NCBI GenBank assembly: GCA_003141245.1
Contig: PLLE01000039.1
Coordinates: 10,575-74,574 of the forward strand
Direction: 5' to 3'
DNA length: 64,000 bases
From: Chloroflexota bacterium
GTDB taxonomy: Bacteria > Chloroflexota > Limnocylindria > Limnocylindrales > CSP1-4
The first letter of the stretch is position 1, and every line of letters starts with the position of its first letter. The position numbers and the translations under genes are program-made. Positions 24,131 to 33,230 of the stretch are shown piece after piece. Below the pieces are notes generated by a model, which did no database searches, was not told the DNA's origin, and saw nothing but the letters and a program-made list of their open reading frames with translations.

Positions 24131-25447
24131 TCAGCTTCCCGCCAACGCGGCAGCGGCCGCTTGCTGGGCTGCTGTCAGGGCGTCCTGAGGTGACTTGGCG
24201 CCACTCAATGCTGCCTGGATTGCCGTCCACAGTGGCTGAGACACCTTGCTGTAGTTCGGTCCAAGGTTAGCAGGTGGGCCAGTTCGCGACCGCTCCGCAG
24301 CGGCAGCGGTAACAAAGGACGCCATGTTGGGATCGGCCGTAGCTGCTTGCGCGGCAACGGTCTGGCGGGATGGAATGTACGCCTGAAGCGTCGCCCATTC
24401 CGCCATCTCCTTGTCTGACAGCAGGCAGTTGACGACCTTGCCCGCAGCCGCGGAGGTGGCCGCGTCAGAGTTGACCGGGATGGTCGCCACTTCGCCACCC
24501 ATAGGGCCCGGAGCAGCGCCGCCGTTAGGCTGGGGGATGGGCACTATGCCGAAGTTGATCTTGGACTTCTCGAGTGTGGAGAGGTTCCAGACGCCGTTCT
24601 GTTCCATCGCGGTCTTGCCCGCTTCGAACTGGCTCTCGACATCTGCCTGAGTCCACTGAACCACGGACTTGGAAGCGGACCCGCTGTTGACGAGGTCTGT
24701 CCAGAACTGCAGCGCCTGAACGGCTTGAGGCGAGTCGAGCTTCGAGAGATCTCCGCCCGCGCCCCAGAGCCACGGCTCGAATTGCCAGCTTCCTTCCTCG
24801 GTCGCCGGCGCCGAGAATGCCATGCCGTAGACGCCGCTCTTGGTCAGCGCCTTGGCAGCGGCCGTGACCTCGGCCCAGGTCGTGGGCGGCTTCACGCCGG
24901 CCGCTGTGAACATGTCCTTGTTGTAGAACAGGGCCATGCCGTTGATACCAGGAGCGATGCCGTAGACCTTGCCCTTGTAGGTGCCGGCATCGATCAAGTT
25001 CTGGTACAGCCCGGTGAGGTCGACTCCGTAGTCGGTCAGCGGTGCCAGAGCACCCGTGTCTGCGATTTGCTGGAGATCGGGGTTGTCGATCATCAGCACG
25101 TTCGGCAGCTGCTTTTGCTGTGCGGCGAGTATGACCTTGTTGATCAACTCGTCACGCGGAAACGACTGTCGCTTGATCGTGATGCCGGTCGACGCGGTGC
25201 ACTCGTCGAGCACCGTCTGCCACTGCTTTGTCTGTGGATCGACGTTCTGGTAATCCCACTCCGTGACAGTCGTCGCGGCAGCTACGGACGGCACTGGTGT
25301 TGCCGTCGGCGTCCCTGGTGTCGGCGTCCCTGTTGTCGGCGTCCCTGTTGTCGGCGTCCCTGCCGGTGTTGGGGTCGTGCCACTCGAGCTGCACGCAGCC
25401 ACGAGCAGCACGACTGCCCCAATCGCGGTCAGCCTGTTAACCCGCAT
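24131..25447 (-). CDS. Extracellular sugar-binding lipoprotein (CUT1 family)
   Basis: The 438-residue protein has a lipobox LLVAAC (Cys19) and a linker of GTPTT/GTPTP repeats, then a type-1 solute-binding domain: TEWDYQNVDPQ, NVLMIDNPDLQQIADTGAL, YGIAPGINGMALFYNKDMF and GKTAMEQNGVWNL. It starts at ATG 25447 behind AGGAAG. It heads the operon with two permeases and the GH31 enzyme and is transcribed divergently from xylA. Confidence 0.93.
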   Translation of the reverse strand: MRVNRLTAIGAVVLLVAACSSSGTTPTPAGTPTTGTPTTGTPTPGTPTATPVPSVAAATTVTEWDYQNVDPQTKQWQTVLDECTASTGITIKRQSFPRDELINKVILAAQQKQLPNVLMIDNPDLQQIADTGALAPLTDYGVDLTGLYQNLIDAGTYKGKVYGIAPGINGMALFYNKDMFTAAGVKPPTTWAEVTAAAKALTKSGVYGMAFSAPATEEGSWQFEPWLWGAGGDLSKLDSPQAVQALQFWTDLVNSGSASKSVVQWTQADVESQFEAGKTAMEQNGVWNLSTLEKSKINFGIVPIPQPNGGAAPGPMGGEVATIPVNSDAATSAAAGKVVNCLLSDKEMAEWATLQAYIPSRQTVAAQAATADPNMASFVTAAAAERSRTGPPANLGPNYSKVSQPLWTAIQAALSGAKSPQDALTAAQQAAAAALAGS

Positions 25448-25464
25448 GTGCTTCCTGCCTTCCT

Positions 25465-25482
25465 ATACTCCAGTCAGAGTAT
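25465..25482 (-). promoter_or_regulatory. Inverted repeat before the importer binding-protein gene
   Basis: ATACTC-CAGTCA-GAGTAT is a perfect 6-bp inverted repeat with 6-bp spacer, ending 18 bp before the ATG at 25447. It overlaps the leader, so it could be a repressor site or an RNA hairpin affecting translation. Confidence 0.45.
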
Positions 25483-25619
25483 TCCCCCTTGAATTGGGCC
25501 CGGTGTTCCGACTGGCTACCTCCTCCGCTCCTCGACAAGTTACCTGCATCATTGGCCAGACTCGCCGAAGCGCCTACTGGCGCCGCCAGGATCGGCCCGG
25601 ACGAGTGAATACATATGTA

Positions 25620-25689
25620 GCATACGATTGCAGACCCGTCAAGGGTTTGATACGATTGCCGCCGAAGGATAACCAACATACGATTGCAT
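25620..25689 (+). promoter_or_regulatory. Three ATACGATTGC operator-like repeats at exact 28-bp intervals
   Basis: The decamer ATACGATTGC occurs at 25622-25631, 25650-25659 and 25678-25687. The outer copies extend to (G)CATACGATTGCA, an imperfect palindrome centred on CG (GCATAC/GATTGC), as in LacI-family operators. The last copy ends 36 bp before the xylA ATG. Such regular spacing suggests cooperative binding. Confidence 0.7.
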
Positions 25690-25723
25690 GGCTCGCATAC
25701 GCAGCCATTAAGGAGGTCAGAGC

Positions 25724-26917
25724 ATGGTCCAACTCCAAAGCCGGGGCGTCGAGGAGACGAGCCTCCAGCCCCGCCCAGAACACAAGTTCAGCTTTGGACT
25801 CTGGACCGTGGGCAACTCCGGCCGCGATCAGTTCGGCGAAGCGACCCGCGCGCGCCTCGATCCCAACGATTCGGTCCGCCGGCTCGCCGAGCTCGGTGCC
25901 TTCGGCATCTCCCTGCACGACAACGACCTCGTCCCCTTCGACGCCACCCCGGCAGACCGCGACGCAATCGTCGCCCGCTTTCGCAAGACCCTCGCTGAGA
26001 CCGGCATGGTCGTATCCATGGCGACGACCAACCTGTTCGGCCATCCCGTCTTCAAGGACGGCGCCTTCACCAGCAACGACCGCGCCGTGCGCCGCTACGC
26101 AATCGCCAAGACGATGCGCGCGATCGACCTCGGGGCCGAGCTTGGCGCGCCGGTGTACGACTTCTGGGGCGGGCGCGAAGGGGTCGAAGCCATGGCAGCC
26201 AAACCGCCCGCCGATGCCCTCGATCGATACCGCGAGGCGATCGACTTCCTGTGCGGCTACGTCCTCGATCGCAAGTACCCAATGCGCTTTGTCATCGAGC
26301 CCAAGCCGAACGAACCGCGGGGCGACGCTTTCCTGCCCACGGTTGGCCACGCCCTGGCTTTCATCGGCATGCTCGAGCATCCCGAGATGGTCGGCGTCAA
26401 CCCCGAGACCGCCCACGAGACGATGTCCGGCCTGAGCTTCTACCACGCGGTCGCCCAGGCTATCTGGCAGGGCAAGCTCTTCCACATCGATCTCAACGGC
26501 CAGAAGATCGGCCGCTACGACCAGGACCTCCGTTTCGGCTCGGAGGGGCTCAAGGACGCCTTCTTCCTGGTCAAGCTGCTCGAGGAGTCCGGGTACGACG
26601 GCCCCCGGCATTTCGACGCTCATGCATATCGCAACGAAGATGCGGAGGGCGTGTGGGACTTCGCCGCGGGGTGCATGCGGACGTATCTCATCCTGCGCGA
26701 GAAGGCAAAGGCCTTCGCCGCCGACAAGGAGATACAAGCCGCTCTGGCCGAAGCGTCGGTTGCGGAGCTTGCCGAACCGACGGTGGGGTCGTATTCGCCC
26801 GCAGCCGCGGCCGCACTGCGAGCGCACCCCGGCGATCCCGACGCCCTGGCGATCCGCGGCTACCACAACGAGCGCCTCGACCAGCTGGTCATGGAACTGC
26901 TGATGGGTGCACGCTAA
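25724..26917 (+). CDS. xylA: Xylose isomerase (short, actinobacterial type)
   Basis: The 397-residue protein has the catalytic His65 and Asp68 in [21 protein letters not shown], the metal-binding Glu/Lys in [11 protein letters not shown], and [20 protein letters not shown], as in Streptomyces-type enzymes of about 390 residues. It converts D-xylose to D-xylulose, the first intracellular step after import or GH31 action. AAGGAGG sits nine bases before the ATG. xylB follows 61 bp downstream. A 102-bp part of its 5' end (25782-25883) is nearly identical to the truncated copy at 1786-1887, implying recombination at this gene. Confidence 0.96.
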   Translation: MVQLQSRGVEETSLQPRPEHKFSFGLWTVGNSGRDQFGEATRARLDPNDSVRRLAELGAFGISLHDNDLVPFDATPADRDAIVARFRKTLAETGMVVSMATTNLFGHPVFKDGAFTSNDRAVRRYAIAKTMRAIDLGAELGAPVYDFWGGREGVEAMAAKPPADALDRYREAIDFLCGYVLDRKYPMRFVIEPKPNEPRGDAFLPTVGHALAFIGMLEHPEMVGVNPETAHETMSGLSFYHAVAQAIWQGKLFHIDLNGQKIGRYDQDLRFGSEGLKDAFFLVKLLEESGYDGPRHFDAHAYRNEDAEGVWDFAAGCMRTYLILREKAKAFAADKEIQAALAEASVAELAEPTVGSYSPAAAAALRAHPGDPDALAIRGYHNERLDQLVMELLMGAR

Positions 26918-26978
26918 GCCTTGCGGCCAGGCCGTGGGGCGGGTCGCCGTCGCCGATACTCGGGCAGCGGAGGTGTGA

Positions 26979-28430
26979 ATGAAGACACTCATCGCCGGCG
27001 TCGACTGCTCGACCCAGTCGACCAAGGTCGTCGTAGTCGACTTGGAAACCGGCGAGATCGTCGCGACCGGCCGTGCTCAGCACGCCGTGACCGGAACGGG
27101 CGGAGCGCGCGAGACCCATCCCGACGTCTGGTGGGAGGCGCTCTGCCACGCCCTCGCCCAGACCGGCCACGCCAACCGGATCGCCGCGATCTCCGTCGCG
27201 GGGCAGCAGCACGGCCTCGTCTGCCTTGATGCCGCGGGCCGGCCGCTGCGGCCGGCGATGCTCTGGAACGACACTCGCTCCGCCTCCGATGCGATCGGCC
27301 TGCTCGAGGCGCTGGGCGGCGCCACCGCGTGGGCCGCCCGGATCGGAGTCGTGCCGGTCGCCTCGTTCACCGCGTCGAAATGGGCCTGGGTTCGTCGGCG
27401 CGAACCGGGCGTCGCAGCCAGGACAGCGGCGATCCGTCTACCGCACGACTACCTGACGGAGCGGCTCGCAGGGGTGGGCGTGACCGATCGAGGCGACGCG
27501 TCGGGCACGGGCTGGTGGTCCACCGCAACCGAGAGCTACTCGACCGAGGTCCTTGGGCTCGCGAGCATCGAGCTGCCAGTGGAGTTCCTGCCCCGGGTGG
27601 CGAAGTCGACCGAAGCCGCGGGCGCGGTCACTCCGGCGGCGGCGCTCGCGACCGGGTTGCCAACCGGCGCGCTGGTCGGCCCCGGCACCGGAGACAACAT
27701 GAGCGCTGCCCTGGGGTTGGGGCTCGGGCCCGGAACGCCCGTCATCAGCCTGGGCACATCCGGCACGGCATACATGGTGTCGGGGACGAGGATCGCCGAT
27801 CCATCGGGCGATGTCGCCGGATTCGCCGACGCCTCCGGCCGCTTTCTGCCCCTCGCCTGCACGCTCAACTGCACTCTGGCGGTCGACCGGATGGCAGAGT
27901 GGCTCAGGCTCGATCGAGACGACGTGGTCCCGAGCCGTGGCGTCGTGACTCTCCCCTACTTCGACGGTGAGCGCACGCCGAACGTGCCCGACGCATCCGC
28001 CGCGGTTCTGGGACTGCGCCACGACACGGATCCACGGTCGATTCTCATGGCCACCTACGAGGGAGCGGTGATCGGGCTTCTGGACGCACTCGAGACGATC
28101 GACCGGTGCTCGTCGGGTATCGATCCCGAGGCGGCACTCGTCTTGATCGGTGGTGGCGCTCGGAGCGAAACCTGGCAGCGCGTGGTTCAGCGTCTCTCCG
28201 GCCGGGCCATCTCCATACCGAGGTCCACCGAGCTCGTGGCCATCGGCGCCGCCGTCCAGGCCGCTGCCATGCTTGGCGGCCAGGACTTGCAGGAAGTCGC
28301 TTCGCGCTGGCACACGAGCACCGGTACGCTGCTGGAGCCGATGCCGCGTGACATGGAAACGATTTCGCGTCATCGTGCCGTCCGTCAACTCGCGCTCGAT
28401 GCTGTGCGGAGCCCTCGGAGCAAGCGATGA
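26979..28430 (+). CDS. xylB: Xylulokinase (FGGY family)
   Basis: The 483-residue FGGY kinase opens with GVDCSTQSTKVVVVD and has GQQHGLVCLD (substrate loop), PAMLWNDTRSASDA, GTGDNMSAALGLGL, SLGTSGTAYMVS and the C-terminal IGGGARSETWQRVVQRLSG. It phosphorylates D-xylulose to xylulose 5-phosphate, which the transketolase encoded at 12853-14717 could use. It is co-transcribed with xylA. The gene to the right (amrS) starts 104 bp later and may be read through from the same promoter. Confidence 0.94.
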   Translation: MKTLIAGVDCSTQSTKVVVVDLETGEIVATGRAQHAVTGTGGARETHPDVWWEALCHALAQTGHANRIAAISVAGQQHGLVCLDAAGRPLRPAMLWNDTRSASDAIGLLEALGGATAWAARIGVVPVASFTASKWAWVRRREPGVAARTAAIRLPHDYLTERLAGVGVTDRGDASGTGWWSTATESYSTEVLGLASIELPVEFLPRVAKSTEAAGAVTPAAALATGLPTGALVGPGTGDNMSAALGLGLGPGTPVISLGTSGTAYMVSGTRIADPSGDVAGFADASGRFLPLACTLNCTLAVDRMAEWLRLDRDDVVPSRGVVTLPYFDGERTPNVPDASAAVLGLRHDTDPRSILMATYEGAVIGLLDALETIDRCSSGIDPEAALVLIGGGARSETWQRVVQRLSGRAISIPRSTELVAIGAAVQAAAMLGGQDLQEVASRWHTSTGTLLEPMPRDMETISRHRAVRQLALDAVRSPRSKR

Positions 28431-28534
28431 TCGTCTCGACGGCTTTCGAAGGCGAGCCTTCTGCGGGCAGCTGAGGCCGTTCGGCCCTTTCGCCCGGAGG
28501 TCGACCGAATCCAGCATGGCGCCAAGGAGCCGCC

Positions 28535-29665
28535 GTGCGACCGATATCCCATCGACCTGCCGACTCTCGGCCAGGGCCCTCCGGCCCCGCGTCCGCGCGC
28601 TCGGCGTCCGCGCGCTCGGCATCCGCAAGTCCGGCCATCCTCGGGCTGCCTGAGTCCGACGGCGCCGTCCGATGCGTGGCCTGCGCCCACCGTTGCCTGA
28701 TCCGGCCCGGCCGAGCGGGGATCTGCCGCGTCCGCGAGAACCGCGACGGTCGGCTCGTGACCCTGGTCTTCGGCGAGGCCGTCGCCGCGAACGCCGACCC
28801 GATCGAGAAGAAGCCGCTCTTCCACGTCTACCCGGGCAGCTTCGCCTTCTCGATCGCGGCCCGCGGCTGCAACTTCCACTGCCCGCATTGCCAGAACTGG
28901 ACCATCTCGCAGGCCGAGCGCGACGGCCTCTCGGCTCCGGCATTCCAGCTGCCACCCAAGGCTGTGGTGGCCAGGGCCCTCGCCGCCGGTTCGCGCAGCA
29001 TCGCCTACACCTACACCGAGCCGACGGTGTTCATCGAATACGTCGTGGAGACGGCGCGGCTGGCCGCTCAAGCGGGGCTCGCCAACGTGCTGGTGACGAA
29101 CGGATACCAGACCCCCGAGGCGCTCGACGTTCTGGCGCCGCTGGTCCAGGCCGCCAACGTCGACCTCAAGTCGTTCGACGATCGCTTCTATCGCAAGGTG
29201 CTCGGCGCCCGCCTCGCCCCGGTTCTCGCTTCGCTCGCGGGCATGCGTCAGCGCGGCATCTGGGTGGAAGTGACCACGCTCCTGATCCCCGGTCTCAACG
29301 ACGACCCCGAAGAGTTGTCCATGCTGGCGTCCTGGATCGCCGCCGAGATGGGGGCCGAGACGCCCTGGCACGTCAGCCGCTTCTTTCCCACGTACCGGCT
29401 GACGGACCTCGACCCGACCCCCGTGGCCACGATCGAGCGAGCGGTCGCGATCGGCCGGGCGGCGGGGCTACGCCACGTCTACTCGGGCAATCTCGCCGAG
29501 GGGGACGAGGACACCCGCTGCGCAGATTGCGGCGAGACGCTGATCCGGCGGCGAGGGTTCCGGTCGGTCCGGGCGGCGCTGGTCGGCGGCCGGTGCGCGC
29601 GCTGCGGCCACTCTCTGGCGGGGGTCGGGCTGGACGAGTGGGGCCAGTCGGGGGCCGTCTCGTGA
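28535..29665 (+). CDS. amrS: AmmeMemoRadiSam system radical SAM protein
   Basis: The 376-residue radical SAM enzyme has the 4Fe-4S motif CNFHCPHC (Cys112, Cys116, Cys119). It also has an N-terminal cysteine set (CVACAHRC and a further Cys64) and a C-terminal zinc-ribbon-like pair (CADCGE and CARCGH). YTYTEPTVFIEYV and NVDLKSFDDRFYRKVLGA are family features. GTG 28535 has AAGGAG at good spacing. The first 30 residues are a Ser/Ala/Arg-rich tail of no known role. Its stop overlaps the amrB start (GTGA). It was formerly annotated as a pyruvate-formate-lyase-activating-like enzyme. Confidence 0.93.
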   Translation: MRPISHRPADSRPGPSGPASARSASARSASASPAILGLPESDGAVRCVACAHRCLIRPGRAGICRVRENRDGRLVTLVFGEAVAANADPIEKKPLFHVYPGSFAFSIAARGCNFHCPHCQNWTISQAERDGLSAPAFQLPPKAVVARALAAGSRSIAYTYTEPTVFIEYVVETARLAAQAGLANVLVTNGYQTPEALDVLAPLVQAANVDLKSFDDRFYRKVLGARLAPVLASLAGMRQRGIWVEVTTLLIPGLNDDPEELSMLASWIAAEMGAETPWHVSRFFPTYRLTDLDPTPVATIERAVAIGRAAGLRHVYSGNLAEGDEDTRCADCGETLIRRRGFRSVRAALVGGRCARCGHSLAGVGLDEWGQSGAVS

Positions 29666-30561
29666 GCCCGCCGCCTCAGCCTCCTTCTCTGCTGCCGTCG
29701 TCGAGGCCGACGGCCGTGGCCGGAACCTTCTACCCCGCGGAGCCCGACCGTTTGGCGAGGCTCGTGGAGACGCTCCTGGCCGGAGCGGCCAAGGTGCCGC
29801 GCCCGGAGGTCCTGGACCCGGCGGCCGTCGTGGGCGCACTCGTGCCGCACGCAGGCCTGGTCTTCTCGGGCGCCGTGGCGGCCCTGAGCTGGAGGCTCGC
29901 GGGCGAGATCGCGCCGTCGACGGTCGTCCTGGCCGGCACCGACCATCAGGCCTGGGCCGCGGGGGTCGGGGTCTGGACGGGCGGCCCGTGGCGGACGCCG
30001 CTCGGAGACGTCGGCGTGGACCGCGAGCTCGGCCGGCGCATCGTCGGCCTTGGCCCGCCCTTCGAGGCCGACGACAACGCCCACCTGACGGAGCACTCAA
30101 TCGAGGTCCAGCTGCCGCTGCTGGTGCGGGCCTGTCCCGGGGCGCGGATAGTGCCGCTCGCCGTCAGCCCGCGCCTGGAGAGTCACGCGGAAGCCGGCGC
30201 CCTGCTGGGTCGGATGCTGGCCGAGCTTCGAGCGGCCGGCGAGCGAATCCTTATCGTCGCCAGCTCGGACTTCGCCCACTACCCGCCGGCTCGCGTATGC
30301 GAGGAAGTGGATGACCGCCTGCTCGGGCCGCTCCTCGTCCTCGACGGTGACGCGCTCGGCAAGCTCGATCGAGCGCTCGACGGAATGAACCTGCCGGGCC
30401 TCGTGTGCGGGATGTGCGGCATCGATCCGACCCGGTTCGTTCTGTCGGCCGTCGCGGAGATGGGCGCCACACGCGGCTTGCTCCTCGGCAAGGCCACTTC
30501 GGCGGATGCCGGGGGCGATCCGCGCAGAACCGTCGGCTATGCCGCGGCGGCCTTCGTCTGA
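29662..30561 (+). CDS. amrB: AmmeMemoRadiSam system protein B (MEMO1 family)
   Basis: The 299-residue MEMO1-like protein shows the expected residues of the putative metal or active site: His in VPHAGLVFSG, His in GTDHQAW, TEHSIEVQLPLL, SSDFAHY and Cys in GMCGID. It starts at GTG 29662, overlapping the amrS stop by four bases. The family resembles class III extradiol dioxygenases; the true reaction with AmrA and AmrS is not known to me. Confidence 0.93.
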   Translation: MSPPPQPPSLLPSSRPTAVAGTFYPAEPDRLARLVETLLAGAAKVPRPEVLDPAAVVGALVPHAGLVFSGAVAALSWRLAGEIAPSTVVLAGTDHQAWAAGVGVWTGGPWRTPLGDVGVDRELGRRIVGLGPPFEADDNAHLTEHSIEVQLPLLVRACPGARIVPLAVSPRLESHAEAGALLGRMLAELRAAGERILIVASSDFAHYPPARVCEEVDDRLLGPLLVLDGDALGKLDRALDGMNLPGLVCGMCGIDPTRFVLSAVAEMGATRGLLLGKATSADAGGDPRRTVGYAAAAFV

Positions 30562-30601
30562 ACGTCGTGGTGAGAGTGCGGGCGTTTGCTACGCTTCGCC
30601 G

Positions 30602-31243
30602 ATGACGGTCGATTCGGAGTATTGGTCGCGGTACTACGAGGTCACGGTCGAACGACCGGCCTGGCAGACAGTCGGCATCGCCATTGCGCGGTTCAGGGCC
30701 GAGGACAACGCTGCCGCCGGATCCGGCCGCGAGCGCCGCCCACACCGGGAGCGACTGGCCGTGGATCTGGGCTGCGGCGCCGGTCGCGACGCGCGAGAGC
30801 TGCTGCGGGCCCGATGGCGCGTGATCGCCATCGACCGCGAACCGGCGGCCCTTCAGGTACTCGCCGCCGCCGCCGGCCCCGACCTTGGCGCGCGCCTGGA
30901 GACCCGCGTCGAGGACCTGGCGACGGTCGAGATACCGCCCTGCGATCTGGTCAACGCCAGCCTGTGCCTGCCGTTCCTGGCTCCCGAGCCGTTCGCGGCG
31001 ACGTGGGGTCGGATCGTGTCGGCCCTCGGGCCGGGTGCGCGCCTCTCGGCAATGCTCTTCGGCGATCGCGACGAATCGGCCTCGGACCCGACGATGACGT
31101 GCCTCCCACCCGAGCAGATCGAGGCGGGCCTCGACGGGTTCGAGATCGAACACTGGCTCGTCAAGGAAGAGGAGACCCAGACCGCGCTCGGAGAACCGCG
31201 CCATCTGCACCTGATCGAAGTCGTCGCCCGCAAGATCGGTTAG
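30602..31243 (+). CDS. Class I SAM-dependent methyltransferase
   Basis: The 213-residue protein has the SAM-binding motif AVDLGCGAGRDARELL, the acidic residue of motif II (VIAIDREPAAL), and a post-I region ARLETRVEDLATVEIPPCDLV. The layout resembles TehB/UbiG-like small methyltransferases. The chosen ATG is preceded by TACGCT eleven bases upstream, compatible with a leaderless message. Substrate unknown. Confidence 0.82.
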   Translation: MTVDSEYWSRYYEVTVERPAWQTVGIAIARFRAEDNAAAGSGRERRPHRERLAVDLGCGAGRDARELLRARWRVIAIDREPAALQVLAAAAGPDLGARLETRVEDLATVEIPPCDLVNASLCLPFLAPEPFAATWGRIVSALGPGARLSAMLFGDRDESASDPTMTCLPPEQIEAGLDGFEIEHWLVKEEETQTALGEPRHLHLIEVVARKIG

Positions 31244-31517
31244 CTCCGACCGGTTGCGCCCGACGGAAAACCCATCGATCTGAGGCGCAGGGGGAGCTCG
31301 ACGGCATTACTCTCAATCTATTCGTATGATCTCCATCCCCGCCCTCGCTCGGGATCATCGCGAGAAAGGCTAAGTCGGCGGCTCGGCCGCGCGCGGCGTG
31401 AGGGTCCGCGAGGGACTCATCCTTCCTTCGACACCCGTTCACGAATCCTGCACAACTCGAGTTCAACCTGAACGCAGTGCCGGCGACAAGCTTCCGGGCA
31501 ACACGCAAGGAGTACCA
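31244..31517 (+). promoter_or_regulatory. Leader region of the MFS exporter gene
   Basis: The 274 bases contain no supported gene. They should hold the promoter of the exporter; AAGGAG lies seven bases before its ATG. I find no obvious operator. Confidence 0.4.
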
Positions 31518-33230
31518 ATGACAGCCGAGACCGCCGTGCGGCCAGCGGCACACCCAGCCATCGAAGTGGATTCTCGAGCTCGGTTCGAGATTCTCGGAGC
31601 GATCATGCTCGCCCTGTTCCTGGGTGCCCTCGACCAGACCATCGTTGGACCGGTCCTGCCGAAGATCTCGACGCAGCTCAACGGCGTCGACTTCTACACC
31701 TGGGTCGTGACCGCCTATCTCGTGACCAGCACGGCGGCGATCCCGGTCTACGGCAAGCTGTCGGACTACTTCGGCCGCAAGCCGATGCTCCTGGTCGGCA
31801 TCAGCCTGTTCCTGGTGGGCTCCGTGCTCTCCGGACTGAGCCAGACCATGTGGCAGCTGATCCTCTTTCGGGGGGTCCAGGGCCTCGGCGCCGGCGCTCT
31901 CTTCCCGATTTCCCTGGCGGTCATCGGCGACCTCTTCACGCCGGCCGAACGCGGCAAGTATCAAGGCCTCTTCGGCGCCGTCTTCGGTGTTGCCTTCCTG
32001 GTCGGCCCGTTCCTGGGCGGCATCCTGACCGATACCCTCTCCTGGCACTGGATCTTCTTCGTCAACGTGCCCGTCGGGCTCGTCTCGCTGTATCTCATCG
32101 TCAAGCTGCTGCCCATGGTGCGCACGCCAGGCGTCCAGTTCACGCTCGACATCCCGGGCCTGATCACCTTCATCGGCGCCGTGGTGCCCGTCCTGATCGC
32201 CCTGACGCTCGCGGAGAACGGCAACTGGGGCGATCCCTACGTGCTAGGCGGGTTCGCCGTCGGCTTTGTCTTCCTGCTGGCCTTCCTCGTGGCCGAGGCC
32301 AAGGCCAAGGATCCGATGATCCCGCTGGACCTCTTCCGCAATCGAACCTTCGCCGTTTCGGCGGTCGCCACTTTCCTGGCCGTCTTCGGCTTCTCGACGC
32401 TGATCATCTTCCTGCCGCTCTGGTTCCAGATCGTCCAGGGGGCGAGCACGACGGCATCCGGCTACCTGCTCTTCCCGTTCCTCTTCGGGCTGATCGTCAG
32501 CTCGATCGCGGCAGGCCAGATCGTCAGCCGAACCGGGCACTACAAGGTGCTGATCTCCGGCTCGATGGCGGTGATGGCGATCGGGCTGGCTCTCTTCATT
32601 AACCTTCGAGCCGAGACGCCGACACTGGTCATGTGGACGTGGATGCTCATTGCCGGCCTCGGCGTGGGACCGACGATGGCGATCTTCACGCTCATAGTCC
32701 AGAACGACGTCTCGTTCGAGATGCTCGGGACCGCGACCAGCGACCTGACGCTGTTCCGCCAGATCGGGACCTCGGTCGGCCTGACGATGGCCTTCACGCT
32801 CTTCCGCAACAACCTTACATGGGGCCTGATCCACGACTCGATCGTCGGGGCGGGCGCGCCGGCCGCAGCCGTCCCCGTCGCCACTCCGCCGCAGTTCGAT
32901 GTCGGCAAGCTGGTGTCAGTCGGAGGGTCGCCAATCGACGCCTTCGCCGGGATTCCCAATGCATTCGTCGGCTTCTACACGACCGGGTTTCACGAGGCCT
33001 TCTCGATCGCGATCGCCAACTGCGTGTGGCTCGGAGTCATCGCGGCCGTGCTCGCCTTCCTTACCACTTTGGCTCTCAAGGAGAAGCCGCTTCGGTCGCA
33101 CTTCCATACCGAGCAGGCGGCTCGCGCCGGGGTGCGGACGATACCCAGCGGACGGGCGGCCGAGGGAGCCGAATTGCCGGCTGGCCCCTTTGGATCGCTC
33201 GATAGCGCTCGGGAGCGGCCCGGTCGCTAG
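31518..33230 (+). CDS. MFS drug-resistance-type transporter, DHA2 (14-TM) family
   Basis: The 570-residue integral membrane protein has the DHA motifs FLGALDQTIVGPVLPKI (segment 1), GKLSDYFGRKPMLLVG (motif A), GVQGLGAGALFPISLAVIGDL and FGVAFLVGPFLGGILTD (motif C). The many later segments fit 14 helices. It probably exports a hydrophobic compound by proton antiport. Its last bases overlap the end of the convergent nitroreductase-like gene by four. Confidence 0.92.
   Translation: MTAETAVRPAAHPAIEVDSRARFEILGAIMLALFLGALDQTIVGPVLPKISTQLNGVDFYTWVVTAYLVTSTAAIPVYGKLSDYFGRKPMLLVGISLFLVGSVLSGLSQTMWQLILFRGVQGLGAGALFPISLAVIGDLFTPAERGKYQGLFGAVFGVAFLVGPFLGGILTDTLSWHWIFFVNVPVGLVSLYLIVKLLPMVRTPGVQFTLDIPGLITFIGAVVPVLIALTLAENGNWGDPYVLGGFAVGFVFLLAFLVAEAKAKDPMIPLDLFRNRTFAVSAVATFLAVFGFSTLIIFLPLWFQIVQGASTTASGYLLFPFLFGLIVSSIAAGQIVSRTGHYKVLISGSMAVMAIGLALFINLRAETPTLVMWTWMLIAGLGVGPTMAIFTLIVQNDVSFEMLGTATSDLTLFRQIGTSVGLTMAFTLFRNNLTWGLIHDSIVGAGAPAAAVPVATPPQFDVGKLVSVGGSPIDAFAGIPNAFVGFYTTGFHEAFSIAIANCVWLGVIAAVLAFLTTLALKEKPLRSHFHTEQAARAGVRTIPSGRAAEGAELPAGPFGSLDSARERPGR

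Larger units (their letters stand above)
25448..25723. promoter_or_regulatory. Divergent promoter region between the glycoside importer and xylA-xylB
   Basis: The 276-bp region holds an inverted repeat close to the importer start (25465-25482) and three regularly spaced direct repeats close to xylA (25622-25687). The xylA ribosome site is AAGGAGGTC. No gene is present. The arrangement suggests separate control of the two operons by one or two sugar-responsive repressors. Confidence 0.65.
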
